The notes: generated from the sequence alone by a model not told the origin. A stretch of 64,000 nucleotides of DNA from HXMU1420-13 sp965229525 (GCA_965229525.1 OZ245886.1:2542001-2606000); one strand, 5' to 3'; positions 54,384 through 63,660 are shown, numbered from the stretch's first letter. Made by a program: numbers and translations.

Positions 54384-54422
54384 TAATCGTTATTCGTTGG
54401 TGTCACATTCGAATAACGATTA
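54384..54422. terminator. Bidirectional terminator-like inverted repeat after serS
   Basis: Arms of 13 bp (TAATCGTTATTCG at 54384-54396 and CGAATAACGATTA at 54410-54422) are perfectly complementary around a 13-nt loop. It sits between the converging serS and 54435 genes. T-tracts are weak on both sides, so its efficiency as a terminator is uncertain. Confidence 0.6.
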
Positions 54423-54434
54423 ACTAAAAACGAA

Positions 54435-54635
54435 TCATTTCTTTTTCGCGAAGTACCAAATCAGCCAGCCGATTCCAACGATCGCTAGTGCGATTCCAAA
54501 TCCACCCAGGAAAGCATAAAGCAAGTAGGTGAAAATCATTGGGATGATTACCGTAGAAATGGTTTTTACTGGAGCGGCTGCAACTCCAGCTGCTCCAAAT
54601 AATGAGGCTATAATTCTTCCGAGTCTAGCTAGCAT
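54435..54635 (-). CDS. Small membrane protein, 66 aa
   Basis: A 66-residue protein of high hydrophobicity with two likely membrane helices: residues about 24-44 (TISTVIIPMIFTYLLYAF) and 44-62 (GGFGIALAIVGIGWLIWYF). It ends in a positive FAKKK tail. The N-terminus is an amphipathic Ala-rich helix (ARLGRIIASLFGAAGVAAA). The family is not recognised. Size and Gly/Ala-rich helices could fit a small toxin or a membrane modulator, but no partner gene or antisense RNA is evident. Confidence 0.55.
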   Translation of the reverse strand: MLARLGRIIASLFGAAGVAAAPVKTISTVIIPMIFTYLLYAFLGGFGIALAIVGIGWLIWYFAKKK

Positions 54636-54751
54636 ATTTTCTCTTTTGATTAGTTAACTGCGAGCGATGTACGGGCAAATCACCGAAAGGATTCGTTCTA
54701 ATTAAGAATTAAGAATGATCAATTAGTAATACTTTGATTCACCCGCTCTTC

Positions 54752-54776
54752 GTCATGCTGAACTTGTTTCAGCATC
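54752..54776. repeat. Dispersed palindromic repeat (REP-like), copy 1
   Basis: ATGCTGAA-CTTGT-TTCAGCAT forms a perfect 8-bp inverted repeat inside a GTCATGCTGAACTTG context that recurs, degenerate, at 63332-63356. Short palindromes of this form are widespread intergenic repeats in Bacteroidota genomes. Here it also forms the 3' end of the broken gene at 54753-55229. Confidence 0.65.
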
Positions 54777-55229
54777 TTGAGATCTATCGTTAAATATTGG
54801 ACCAAGGCTCCAACCCGAGACTATATATTGGAGAAAGAAACTAATTATGAAATTTAAACCGATTGATAATTGAATTAAAGCGAAATACACTAAGTCATTT
54901 AGGCTAATGGATATAGGTACACTATTCGCAAGAGCCATAATTGAAAAGATAAATATGGCAATTACAAACATCAGAAAATGAAAGTAAGTTGGACTCTTAG
55001 TTCCTCTATTAATCCAAAGAGCAATTGAGAAAAATATTAACGCGATAGGTGCTGTGTATTATGCAAAAAACAGAACTAGACCTGCTCCTCTAGCCATTTC
55101 ATCACTATCCTCGAATGAAGACGGATCATGAAAATGTAGTGCATACAAAAAAAATGTTAATGGAATGATTAAATAACCAAGTACACCTGAAATAATTCCT
55201 AATATTTGTTTGATCCAATAAATATACAT
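54753..55229 (-). pseudogene. Membrane-protein gene broken by an in-frame TAA codon
   Basis: From an ATG at 55229 the frame runs 56 codons, meets TAA at 55059-55061, and then continues open in the same frame to 54753. The pieces join into one plausible protein of about 158 residues with four membrane helices: one before the stop (ILGIISGVLGYLIIPLTFF), one that spans the stop (GLVLFFA-stop-YTAPIALIFF), and two after (FVIAIFIFSIMAL, LIQLSIGLNFIISFF). The last residues are encoded by the dispersed palindrome at 54752-54776, which suggests that the original C-terminus was replaced. The family is unknown. An expressed 72-residue fragment from an internal ATG at 54971 cannot be excluded. Confidence 0.7.
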
Positions 55230-55235
55230 CTCAAC

Positions 55236-56225
55236 TCAAACCACAGCAAAAAACTCTTCTTCTTTATAGTTGAGAAGAATTTCTAAAATCGGGTCCATGG
55301 TGTCGTATTTCATTAACTCGAGACGAAGCTTTTTTCCGTTTCGGATACCTTTCAAATACTGTCCATAATGCTTTTTCATAATGATCACTCCGTATCGCTC
55401 ACCTTGGTGAGCTACTGACTTTCGAAGCTGTTCGGCGGTGAGTTCAAGTCGGTCTTGTAATGTTGGTTCAGGGATGAGTTCTCCCGTTTCCAGGTAATGA
55501 CGCGTTTGTTCAAAAATCCATGGATTTCCAATGGCTCCACGACCAATCATTACTCCATCCACACCGGTTTCTTCAAACATTTGTTTAGCTAATTCGGGAG
55601 TGGTCACATCACCATTTCCTATGATTGGAATTTCGAGTCCGGGCGTATTTTTGAGTTTCTTCAACCATTCCCACCGGGCATCGCCTTTGTATTTTTGAGC
55701 TCTCGTTCGTGCATGAACGGTCAATGCTTTAACTCCAAGCCTTTGGAGCATCAGCGCGACTTCCTGTATTTTGATAGTGGCGTCATCCCAGCCCAATCGG
55801 GTTTTTACAGTCACCGGTTTGGTTTCAACAGCATCAACTACGGTACCTGCCATGCGTTCCATCATCCCCAAATCCCGCAAACAAGCAGCACCGGCGCCTT
55901 TGTTAACGACCTTATACACTGGGCACCCAAAATTGATGTCTACCAAATCCGGATTATTATTTTCGGCTACTTTTGCCGCTCCATACATAGCTTCTTCACG
56001 TCCACCAAATATTTGGATTCCAAGTGGTCGTTCACTCTCAGTGTAGCTCATTTTATGAAGCGCGATATCAGAGTCACGGATGAGTGCTTCGGAACTTATA
56101 AATTCGGTGTAAACTATATCTGCGCCTTTCTCTCGACAAATTTGTCTAAATGGAGCATCAGAAACATCTTCCATCGGAGCGAGGAAAAGCGGTTTCTCTG
56201 GTAATTCAATTGGGCCTATCTGCAT
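55236..56225 (-). CDS. dusB: tRNA-dihydrouridine synthase, DusB-type
   Basis: A 329-residue FMN enzyme that reduces uridine to dihydrouridine in tRNA D-loops. The TIM-barrel start is LAPMEDVSDAPFRQ, followed by VYTEFISSEAL, the catalytic Cys in INFGCPVYKV and AACLRD, KTRLGWDD, LTVHARTRAQ and PIIGNGDV, and the FMN-phosphate site GVMIGRGAIGNPW. Length is normal. It stands alone, with the broken membrane-protein gene 6 bp downstream on the same strand, and diverges from the aldolase gene. Confidence 0.95.
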   Translation of the reverse strand: MQIGPIELPEKPLFLAPMEDVSDAPFRQICREKGADIVYTEFISSEALIRDSDIALHKMSYTESERPLGIQIFGGREEAMYGAAKVAENNNPDLVDINFGCPVYKVVNKGAGAACLRDLGMMERMAGTVVDAVETKPVTVKTRLGWDDATIKIQEVALMLQRLGVKALTVHARTRAQKYKGDARWEWLKKLKNTPGLEIPIIGNGDVTTPELAKQMFEETGVDGVMIGRGAIGNPWIFEQTRHYLETGELIPEPTLQDRLELTAEQLRKSVAHQGERYGVIIMKKHYGQYLKGIRNGKKLRLELMKYDTMDPILEILLNYKEEEFFAVV

Positions 56226-56366
56226 GGTTCATCAAAAATTTACAAAAGATACGGATTTTGGGGCGTTTCGAAGAAAACAAATCGTTTTACACGCAGAATG
56301 GGAGTAGTCAATGTGTCGATTAACTCCTATATTTTTGCATTAAACTTAATCTCAAAAAAGAAAGAT

Positions 56367-57443
56367 ATGTCACTTGATACATCGAAGATTGCGGAGTACT
56401 TGGGAGATGAGGCTTCGTATCTGTTAGAGCATGAAAGTAAAACAATAAGCAAAGATCGCTTAGCTCTTCCATCAGCAAGTTACGTTGATGATGTGTGGTA
56501 CCACTCAGACCGCAATAATAGAGTGCTGGGGAATTTACAATGGTTAATGGAAGCAGGACGACTTGGAGGTACTGGATTTGTTTCAATTTTACCTGTTGAT
56601 CAGGGAATTGAGCACTCGGGTGGCGCGTCTTTCGCAAAAAATCCAGACTATTTTGATCCAGAAAACATTGTGAAACTTGCTATTGAAGCGGGTTGTAATG
56701 GGGTAGCTTCAACATTTGGTGCATTGAGATCTGTTTCTCGTAAGTATGCTCACAAGATTCCATTCATCGTGAAAATCAATCACAATGAATTGATGACTTA
56801 CCCAAACACATTTGATCAAATTATGTTTGGTACTATTGATCAGGCGTACGATATGGGTGCTGCTGCAGTTGGAGCAACAATTTACTTCGGTTCGGACGAG
56901 TCTAGCCGTCAAATTCAGGAAGTAGCTCAAGCATTTGCTTATGCTCACGAATTAGGCATGGCAACTATACTTTGGTGCTACACTCGTAACGGTGCTTTCA
57001 AAGTTGATGGTGTTGATTATCACACTTCGGCTGACTTAACCGGACAGGCTAACCATCTTGGAACTACGATTGGCGCTGATATCATCAAACAAAAGCAGCC
57101 TGATGTAAATGGTGGTTTCAAGGCATTGAACACTGGTGATTCTAGTTACGGTAAGTTGGATGAGCGAATTTACAGTGAATTAACCTCTGATCACCCAATT
57201 GATTTAACTCGTTACCAGGTTATCAACTGTTTCGCTGGCCGTGCTGGTTTGATAAACTCTGGTGGAGCTTCTGGTGCGAATGACTTTGCTGATGCTGTGA
57301 AAACTGCTGTCATCAACAAACGTGCTGGTGGTATGGGATTGATTAGTGGACGTAAAGCTTTCCAACGCCCATTGGCAGAAGGTGTTAGCTTGCTTAATAC
57401 TATTCAAGATGTTTACTTAAATGATGATGTAACTATTGCGTAA
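56367..57443 (+). CDS. fbaB: Class I fructose-bisphosphate aldolase (DhnA/FbaB type)
   Basis: A 358-residue enzyme that cleaves fructose-1,6-bisphosphate to triose phosphates through a Lys Schiff base. Family features are LPVDQGIEHSGGASF, the KINHNELMTYP strand, GAAAVGATIYFGS and CYTRNGAF, and the phosphate-binding C-terminal glycines. It is of the archaeal/bacterial DhnA family, not the zinc-dependent class II. I start at 56367 (MSLDTSKIAEY); a longer in-frame ATG at 56298 adds 23 residues unlike the family. A terminator follows the stop by 22 bp. Confidence 0.93.
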   Translation: MSLDTSKIAEYLGDEASYLLEHESKTISKDRLALPSASYVDDVWYHSDRNNRVLGNLQWLMEAGRLGGTGFVSILPVDQGIEHSGGASFAKNPDYFDPENIVKLAIEAGCNGVASTFGALRSVSRKYAHKIPFIVKINHNELMTYPNTFDQIMFGTIDQAYDMGAAAVGATIYFGSDESSRQIQEVAQAFAYAHELGMATILWCYTRNGAFKVDGVDYHTSADLTGQANHLGTTIGADIIKQKQPDVNGGFKALNTGDSSYGKLDERIYSELTSDHPIDLTRYQVINCFAGRAGLINSGGASGANDFADAVKTAVINKRAGGMGLISGRKAFQRPLAEGVSLLNTIQDVYLNDDVTIA

Positions 57444-57464
57444 ACATCAGTAAACAAGAAAATG

Positions 57465-57493
57465 AAGCCACGCCTTGTCGTGGCTTTTTTTTT
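57465..57493 (+). terminator. Rho-independent terminator of the aldolase gene
   Basis: Perfect 8-bp stem AAGCCACG/CGTGGCTT with a 6-nt loop, followed by a T run up to 57493. Confidence 0.93.
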
Positions 57494-57517
57494 ATATTCA
57501 TGCACCATTTTTAAGTA

Positions 57518-58561
57518 TTGAGTACAGACGCAGCCAACATAGAACAGCCCAAAAACTTTATCTCGATAAAGTATGTCGTCATTTCCATTTCGTTGAGTGT
57601 ACTCACGATGGCGGGGGTTATCTGGTACACCTATACTCCTGGAATTTTGGATCATTTAGCCTGGAAACGAATGCCGGGGTTGGTGATTGCATTGGTCGTT
57701 TCTTTTTTAAGAGTGTGGGCTACAGCTGCAAAATTCAGAGTACTTTCAGAAGGTACGGTCAGTTGGCTTGGGGCATTCCGAATTACACTTAGCTGGGATT
57801 TTACCTCAGCTGTGACACCTTCAACAATTGGTGGAGCTCCAATGGCAACCTACGCCATGACTAAAGAGGGGCTCAAATTAGGGGAAGCGACGGCTATAAT
57901 TCTATATAGTGTTCTATTAGATCAAATTTGGTTCGCATTAGCAATACCAGTCTTATTAATTGCAGGAATGTTTTATGCTGTTGTGCCACCAGAGGCTGGT
58001 TTAGTTGGCGACGTATCCATGATTGTTCTGTACATTACACTTTTGAGCTATGCTGGACTTTTGGCCTATGGTGTATTGGTAAACCCGGCAGCCATAAAGA
58101 AAGTGGTTAAGATTGTTTTCAAGCTACCTTTTTTAAATCGGTATGAAGAAAAGATTAGCTCTGAAGCTGAGAATTTAGAAAGCTATGCACATCAGCTTAG
58201 AAAAAAACCATTCTCTTTTCTACTTAAGGCATTCTCATGTTCAACACTTTCATGGTTATGCCGCGTGGCATTGCCTACTATTGTGATTTTGAGTCTATTG
58301 CCAGCGCCTGAAATCTTATCTGTTTTAAGGAGCCTAGCGATGAATTTAACCTTCCTTGTAGTTCCTACACCAGGTGGAAGTGGTGGAGTTGAAGGCTTAT
58401 TCGTTTTATTCCAGGCGCCATTGATTTCGAGAGAATCATTCATTGGACTTGCACTTTTCTTGTGGAGGATTATTAGCTATTACATCACAATTGGTATTGG
58501 ATTGGCAGCTACAACCTGGTATATCAATCGACAGGTGAATGAAATTCAGGCGAAGGGTTAA
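57518..58561 (+). CDS. YbhN/AglD-like (LPG synthase TM-type) membrane protein
   Basis: A 347-residue integral membrane protein of the UPF0104/lysylphosphatidylglycerol-synthase-TM family. It has about eight hydrophobic helices, with conserved segments DFTSAVTPSTIGGAP (about 93-107) and the diagnostic PTPGGSGGVEGLF (about 288-300). Such proteins are proposed lipid flippases or isoprenoid-glycan transporters in the inner membrane. The start is TTG at 57518, 25 bp after the aldolase terminator; the next ATG (57608) would remove the first helix. It overlaps the convergent lipoprotein gene by 4 bp. Confidence 0.88.
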   Translation: MSTDAANIEQPKNFISIKYVVISISLSVLTMAGVIWYTYTPGILDHLAWKRMPGLVIALVVSFLRVWATAAKFRVLSEGTVSWLGAFRITLSWDFTSAVTPSTIGGAPMATYAMTKEGLKLGEATAIILYSVLLDQIWFALAIPVLLIAGMFYAVVPPEAGLVGDVSMIVLYITLLSYAGLLAYGVLVNPAAIKKVVKIVFKLPFLNRYEEKISSEAENLESYAHQLRKKPFSFLLKAFSCSTLSWLCRVALPTIVILSLLPAPEILSVLRSLAMNLTFLVVPTPGGSGGVEGLFVLFQAPLISRESFIGLALFLWRIISYYITIGIGLAATTWYINRQVNEIQAKG

Positions 58562-59949
58562 TTATCCTTTATTAACCAAGTTGTATATACGTCTCTCCAT
58601 TTAGTTTGACGATCACAACCAAAACAGCGAGATGATCCAATAATACCATCTTCTCGTGAAAACTGAATTCCTTTATACTGAACGGAATCAGCAGCATCAG
58701 CTGGAAAATGTGTATAAATATCTACTGCATCATGCATCATAGGGAAGAACTCTAGTGAATTAATTATTCGGTTCGATATGGTAAACTGTACAGTATCAAT
58801 TTGTGGAGGGTTGAGCTCTTGTCCACCAAATGGAGAAGTATCACCGTACATGTGACGTTCCAAAACAATGGTTGTGTCATTATTAATTGAAATATCAATC
58901 GGAATTAAAAAATAGTCATAGATTCCATAGACTCCTTCCCCTACAGCATGATTTTTAAACTTATATTTCATTGTGTCCCCAATAATAGGTATCGGGAAAT
59001 AATCAACTGTTCTTGGTAGTTGAGTAGCCGACAAATAATCATTCAAAATTTCATCGGGGTGTATATAAATGTGATTTATATAGGTTTCCCAGTCACGGCA
59101 TGGTTTTGAACTTAAACCAATTGGATTTGCAAAAGGTAGTACTCCAATTTCTCTTTGAAAGTAATAACTCAAGCCATTTGAGTTGTTCATCCTAAAATTA
59201 ATGACTTCGTTAAAGTCAAAATCTTCGGTCATTATTACCCCATTAAACGTCCCATTCAATGCCCCACGAGTTTCAATGAGGTCTTCATTGCAACGATCAC
59301 TAGAATCGAAAGTCATCCAATCTCCGTTTGAGTTTTGCATTTGAATGGATTCAATACTTTCAAGGATATTCGAATCGATTGGAAAGCATGGACTGCAAAT
59401 ATGAGAACCCAACTCAACAATAAATGCTGCTTGGCCTACTGATTTTCGATCTACAGTCGCATTTATACCAAAGTTATTATTGAACTCACCTAATGTGACA
59501 GTTTTTGAGGATTTGAATCCATTAAATAAATCAGTTTCATGGACGGAATAATCAAAGCTTAAATTGTCATTTTCCGAAGTCCATTCTATTCTGATACCTG
59601 TAGTTTCGTACGAATCACTTTCCCAAACTTCACTATTTCCCCCATAAATAAAATCTTCATTTCTTATTCCATCATTGATGCTGAATACTCGTCCATCAAA
59701 ATTAGCCTTAAATACTAAAGAGTTTCCATCCAAATCTTTTGATCCCCATAGATAATTAACAGGGTAATTATAGGTGTATCGATCATAAATCCGGACCTTG
59801 AAGTTGAAGGTATTAGTACCTACTTCATTTTCTTCCATTTCAATAGGATCATCTGGATCGTTTTCAATTTTAGGCGCAACGGCTTTATCACAGGAAATCA
59901 CTCCGAAAAAAATGAGAATAAAGATGAGGAGATACTTATTATCGCGCAT
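58558..59949 (-). CDS. Hypothetical lipoprotein
   Basis: A 463-residue lipoprotein with signal peptide and lipobox FGVISCDKA (Cys about residue 20), followed by an acidic linker (NDPDDPIEMEENE) that may keep it in or move it to the surface, as in Bacteroidota export signals. The body is strand-rich with several Cys (ICSPCFP, RCFGCD) and no recognised domain. It is transcribed alone on the minus strand, divergent from radA by 84 bp. A surface-bound structural or adhesive role is possible but unproven. Confidence 0.75.
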   Translation of the reverse strand: MRDNKYLLIFILIFFGVISCDKAVAPKIENDPDDPIEMEENEVGTNTFNFKVRIYDRYTYNYPVNYLWGSKDLDGNSLVFKANFDGRVFSINDGIRNEDFIYGGNSEVWESDSYETTGIRIEWTSENDNLSFDYSVHETDLFNGFKSSKTVTLGEFNNNFGINATVDRKSVGQAAFIVELGSHICSPCFPIDSNILESIESIQMQNSNGDWMTFDSSDRCNEDLIETRGALNGTFNGVIMTEDFDFNEVINFRMNNSNGLSYYFQREIGVLPFANPIGLSSKPCRDWETYINHIYIHPDEILNDYLSATQLPRTVDYFPIPIIGDTMKYKFKNHAVGEGVYGIYDYFLIPIDISINNDTTIVLERHMYGDTSPFGGQELNPPQIDTVQFTISNRIINSLEFFPMMHDAVDIYTHFPADAADSVQYKGIQFSREDGIIGSSRCFGCDRQTKWRDVYTTWLIKDN

Positions 59950-60033
59950 ACCTGATGATCCCGAATTTCTATAAAGAATGTATGAATTGGGTACAACAAT
60001 TAATAGTAAATCCCAGATTTAACAAAAGCTTAA

Positions 60034-61371
60034 TTGGCAAAAACTAAAATTCAATTTGAATGCACATCCTGTGGGACTACTTCACCGAAATGGTTGGGTA
60101 GTTGTCCTAGCTGTGGGGAATGGAACACTTATGTTGAGGTGGCCACATCAAATAAAAAAGAAATTGAGCACAAAGCAATAGTAGCTGGTATTGAGTCTGC
60201 AGGAAGTCCACAGAAATTAAATGACGTTGAGACTTCCGAGAAATCCAGATTTCTGAGCAACATCTTAGAATTTGATCGGGTTCTTGGTGGTGGATTTTTA
60301 CCGGGTTCTTACATTTTAATTGGTGGTGAACCTGGGGTTGGGAAAAGTACGTTGACGCTCCAAATTGCAAAATCGAACCCTGATTTAAAGATTCTGTACT
60401 GCGCGGGTGAAGAATCCGCAGGTCAAATCAAACAACGTGCGCAACGGCTTGGAGTGAATTCAGAACATCTACTGATTTATAACGAGACTCAAGTCGACCT
60501 GATCATTGAAGAGGCTCAGAAAGTAAATCCGGATTTACTGATCGTCGATTCCATTCAAACGGTTTATCGAACAGAACTCTCGAGTATGCCGGGATCCATT
60601 CAACAGGTGAAAGAATGTGCGGCTTTGTTTCAACAGGTTGCAAAGAAGAAAAATATTACCACTCTGGTGATTGGCCACGTGACCAAAGACGGAGATATTG
60701 CTGGTCCAAGGGTTCTGGAACATATGGTGGATACCGTTCTCCAGTTCGAAGGCGACAAAAACTACACCTATCGATTGCTTCGCAGTTTGAAAAATCGATT
60801 TGGTCCGGCGCAGGAAGTGGGTGTGTTCCAAATGGTGGAAAATGGGCTACATGAAGTGTCAAATCCATCAGAACTCTTTCTTTCTGATAAAACAGAAGGA
60901 GTTAGTGGAAATGCAATCGTGTGTACGATGGAGGGTTCGCGCCCATTATTAATTGAAGTTCAGGCTCTGGCAACGCCTACAAGTTTTGGAACTCCGCAAA
61001 GAACGGCAAATGGATTCGACAGAAACCGCTTGTTACTCCTTCTTGCAGTATTAGAAAAGCGTGCTGGATTTAGTTTTGCCAATCAAGATGTATATTTGAA
61101 TGTAGCCGGTGGATTTCGATTAAGCGATCCAGCCGGAGATTTGGGAGTGTGCTGTGCTTTAGTATCAAGTTTGATAGATACAGCCATTGATCAACAAGTG
61201 GCTTTCGTAGGAGAGGTTGGATTAGCTGGGGAGGTTCGATCCGTTCCTCATATTGAGCAGAGATTAAATGAAGCTGCTAAACTTGGGTTTTCAGAGAGTA
61301 TTGCGCCTATTTCGAAAAACGGAGTCGGAGTTCGTTATGTGCAAGATGCCATAAAAAAAGCCCTCAGATAA
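60034..61371 (+). CDS. radA: DNA repair protein RadA
   Basis: A 445-residue RecA-like helicase that processes branched recombination intermediates. An N-terminal C4 zinc finger (CTSCGTTSPKWLGSCPSCG, residues about 8-26) is followed by Walker A GGEPGVGKST (about 94-103), Walker B LLIVDSIQTV, and the family-specific KNRFG motif (about 252). The C-terminal part is a Lon-protease-like domain (VYLNVAGGFRLSDPAGDLG). It starts at TTG 60034, giving MAKTKIQFEC, the standard N-terminus; no ATG fits. A terminator follows the stop. Confidence 0.96.
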   Translation: MAKTKIQFECTSCGTTSPKWLGSCPSCGEWNTYVEVATSNKKEIEHKAIVAGIESAGSPQKLNDVETSEKSRFLSNILEFDRVLGGGFLPGSYILIGGEPGVGKSTLTLQIAKSNPDLKILYCAGEESAGQIKQRAQRLGVNSEHLLIYNETQVDLIIEEAQKVNPDLLIVDSIQTVYRTELSSMPGSIQQVKECAALFQQVAKKKNITTLVIGHVTKDGDIAGPRVLEHMVDTVLQFEGDKNYTYRLLRSLKNRFGPAQEVGVFQMVENGLHEVSNPSELFLSDKTEGVSGNAIVCTMEGSRPLLIEVQALATPTSFGTPQRTANGFDRNRLLLLLAVLEKRAGFSFANQDVYLNVAGGFRLSDPAGDLGVCCALVSSLIDTAIDQQVAFVGEVGLAGEVRSVPHIEQRLNEAAKLGFSESIAPISKNGVGVRYVQDAIKKALR

Positions 61372-61384
61372 TCTGAGAGCTTTT
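61355..61384. terminator. Bidirectional terminator between radA and rpsU
   Basis: AAAGC-CTCAGAT pairs with ATCTGAG-GCTTT with one internal mismatch, with A and T runs on the two sides. The radA stop codon lies inside it. It suits termination in both directions. Confidence 0.8.
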
Positions 61385-61419
61385 AAATTCGTGAAACAAC
61401 GAATTAGTTTTATCGAGAA

Positions 61420-61614
61420 TTAATAATTGTCTCGTTGACGACGACGCTGCTCGCGTACGGCTTTTTTCATAGCCTCACGCTTTTCAATAGATGGTTTGGT
61501 AAACTGCTGACGGTCTTTGTATTCATTCAAAATCCGAGAGCGAGTTATCATCTTCTTGAAACGATTGATCGCACGTTCAACACTTTCGTTGTCTTTAACT
61601 TCAACGCCTAGCAT
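61420..61614 (-). CDS. rpsU: Ribosomal protein bS21
   Basis: A 64-residue basic ribosomal protein with the bS21 pattern: GVEVKDNESVERAINRFKK at the start, a long basic helix and the EKREAMKKAVREQRRRQ tail. It binds near the anti-Shine-Dalgarno region of 16S rRNA. It lies alone on the minus strand, convergent with radA. Confidence 0.96.
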   Translation of the reverse strand: MLGVEVKDNESVERAINRFKKMITRSRILNEYKDRQQFTKPSIEKREAMKKAVREQRRRQRDNY

Positions 61615-61721
61615 TGAGCCTCACTTCCTTTCATTAGGTTATTTCCCATAATTGGGAACTTTCAAGATACAAAAAAAAGTATGATTATTAGGCGTTCAAT
61701 TTTTAGGGACAGGTAATATAT

Positions 61722-62489
61722 ATGGAACACAAAGAAGAAGATAAACCTGAGTTAAAGGAAAAGAATATTTTCGAAGACTTGTTGGGAGATATTTTAAGTC
61801 TCGAAAGGGGATTACCTGCTACATTTTGGACTATGCTGAAATCACCTGGTAGTGTGATCACTAGCTACTTTGAAGATGATAAACATTTTGTTAGCCCATT
61901 TAAGTACACCATATTTATACTAGCTGTTGTTACACTTATTAATACAACTTTTGTTGATTATGAGGCTCTTATGCAGGCTGCAGCACAGTCTGGAACGGAC
62001 GATATTGAGCAGATGAATGAGAATTTAAAACAGCTTGATGAAGCATCTGGATTGAATTTCTCTGGATTTATGACAGCGATGAAAGATGTTTCTGTGGGGC
62101 TGCTAACGAAATATAGTCAGGTTTTCTATATCCTTGTAATGGCGCCACTTTTAGCTTTTTCAAGTCGATTATTCTTTAAGAAGATCAAGCCAAAGTTTTC
62201 GCATCACTATGTAATGATGTTATATGCAGTATCAACCTATGCTGTATTTACTTTATTGATGTTACCTCTGCTCGCTAATCAAAATCTGATTTGGATACAA
62301 ACCTTTTTGTCATCAGTTCTAATGATGATATTTATGATGTATGTGCAGATTAAATACATGAAATTGAAAGGTTTTGATGGGTATATGATGAGCTTCCTAA
62401 GCTTTTTAATTGGGTACATACTCTATTTTATTGGAACGTTAGTCGTTCAGGTAGTAGGAGGGGTAATTCTTGTTATAGTACGGGGTTGA
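61722..62489 (+). CDS. DUF3667-like integral membrane protein
   Basis: A 255-residue protein with about five membrane helices. The segment before TM1 (SPGSVITSYFEDDKHFVSP, PFKYTIFILAVV) fits the DUF3667 pattern of a positively turned loop, GxxxxxY and PFKY. Helices lie at about 65-82, 133-152, 165-190, 198-213 and 225-250. The N-terminal zinc ribbon found in many DUF3667 proteins is absent; instead there is an acidic N-terminus. Its role is unknown. It overlaps the convergent TIGR02757 gene by 17 bp. Confidence 0.7.
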   Translation: MEHKEEDKPELKEKNIFEDLLGDILSLERGLPATFWTMLKSPGSVITSYFEDDKHFVSPFKYTIFILAVVTLINTTFVDYEALMQAAAQSGTDDIEQMNENLKQLDEASGLNFSGFMTAMKDVSVGLLTKYSQVFYILVMAPLLAFSSRLFFKKIKPKFSHHYVMMLYAVSTYAVFTLLMLPLLANQNLIWIQTFLSSVLMMIFMMYVQIKYMKLKGFDGYMMSFLSFLIGYILYFIGTLVVQVVGGVILVIVRG

Positions 62490-63306
62490 TGTAGTATTTC
62501 TCATCTACTACATCTGGTCGAATTCCTAAACCAAATAATGCGTAATCATATTTAGAAGGATCATTCGGATCAAGAATTAGAAGTTTTTCCTGCAGTTCAA
62601 GTACTGATTTCCAATCATTTTGATGGCGAGACAGAAGTCCCAATGCCCTGGCCTGACGAGCAACATGCACATCTAACGGAATTTTTAATTCTGATGGTTT
62701 CATAAATGTCATCGTACCTAAATCGACAATACTTTTTCGGATGCACCATCTCAAGTACATGTACAATCTTTTTGCCGAACTGTTCTTCTCAGGATTCGCG
62801 ACGTGTTTTCGAGAACGTTGTGGAGTTTCCGGGTGGAACTCAAAAAACCGTTGATGGAAAACAGCCATCAGTTCACGGTTTTCTTTTTTGGCTTGTTGGT
62901 AACAATCCAACCAAAACCCTTCGAAGGTTCCGAATTCTTTCATCGCTGATTGCATCGCTCGAATAATCCAATAAATATCTTCAGGCTTAAAGGTTCGGTG
63001 TTTGAAACCATCTAAAACATCAGCGTCCGAATCACTAAAATTTTGGATAAATTCGGCCGGACGATATTTCATTCGATTTAGTAAATCATCCACTTTGGCA
63101 ATTACAATATCCCGTCGACCCCAGGCCATGATAGCCGCAAAAAAACCGGCTAATTCCTGATCATTTTTCGCTTCAAAAGCATGCATAAACTGGATAGGAT
63201 CAGTTTCGATATAGCCCGGGGCTTCGACATCATCAACAATCCGATCCAGAAATGGTTTTAGCTCGAGTAGTTTCTTTTTCGAAAGGAGTTTGAGTTTTTT
63301 GGGCAT
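62473..63306 (-). CDS. TIGR02757/DUF2400 family protein
   Basis: A 277-residue soluble protein of the TIGR02757 family common in Bacteroidota and relatives. Conserved features are DPIQFMHAFEAKNDQELAGF, AAIMAWGRRD, the helix-hairpin-helix-like LDVHVARQARALGLL near residue 218, and the C-terminal DYALFGLGI. The HhH-GPD-like layout suggests a DNA-glycosylase-related fold, but no catalytic residue is established. It is followed downstream by a convergent membrane-protein gene. Confidence 0.88.
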   Translation of the reverse strand: MPKKLKLLSKKKLLELKPFLDRIVDDVEAPGYIETDPIQFMHAFEAKNDQELAGFFAAIMAWGRRDIVIAKVDDLLNRMKYRPAEFIQNFSDSDADVLDGFKHRTFKPEDIYWIIRAMQSAMKEFGTFEGFWLDCYQQAKKENRELMAVFHQRFFEFHPETPQRSRKHVANPEKNSSAKRLYMYLRWCIRKSIVDLGTMTFMKPSELKIPLDVHVARQARALGLLSRHQNDWKSVLELQEKLLILDPNDPSKYDYALFGLGIRPDVVDEKYYINPVL

Positions 63307-63331
63307 TTTTTAAGATATAAATCCAGGACTT

Positions 63332-63356
63332 GTCATTCTGAATTTGATTCAGTGTC
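63332..63356. repeat. Dispersed palindromic repeat (REP-like), copy 2, degenerate
   Basis: GTCATTCTGAATTTGATTCAG matches 54752-54776 in layout, with the stem reduced to CTGAA/TTCAG (63338-63342 and 63348-63352). Only the first 20 bases are comparable. Confidence 0.55.
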
Positions 63357-63385
63357 AATTAAGATTGATTAATTATTCAATTTGT

Positions 63386-63415
63386 ACTTTTGAGCGACCA
63401 AAAGTACTCAAAAGT
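63386..63415. repeat. Inverted repeat ACTTTTGAG/CTCAAAAGT
   Basis: A perfect 9-bp inverted repeat (63386-63394 and 63407-63415) with a 12-nt loop, followed by TCGCCG. The sequence resembles another dispersed intergenic family I know from Bacteroidota-type genomes. Confidence 0.5.
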
Positions 63416-63660
63416 CGCCGAAAGAAATGGATATTCACAAGCGAATGATCGCTGATTTGAATTTCCTGATTACGGTCATTCATACTAATAACATTACTCC
63501 TACCGCATTTCTATCGGTCTGATTTAAGAATTTTTAAAAGGTGCTAAGCCTATCTAAGGCGCATCTTTATCATTTTAGATAAAAATTAAGAGGACCTTTG
63601 AATTGTTGATTGAAAGATTAACTGTTATTCCTGCGCCCACTAAATGCCGAATAAGTTTAG

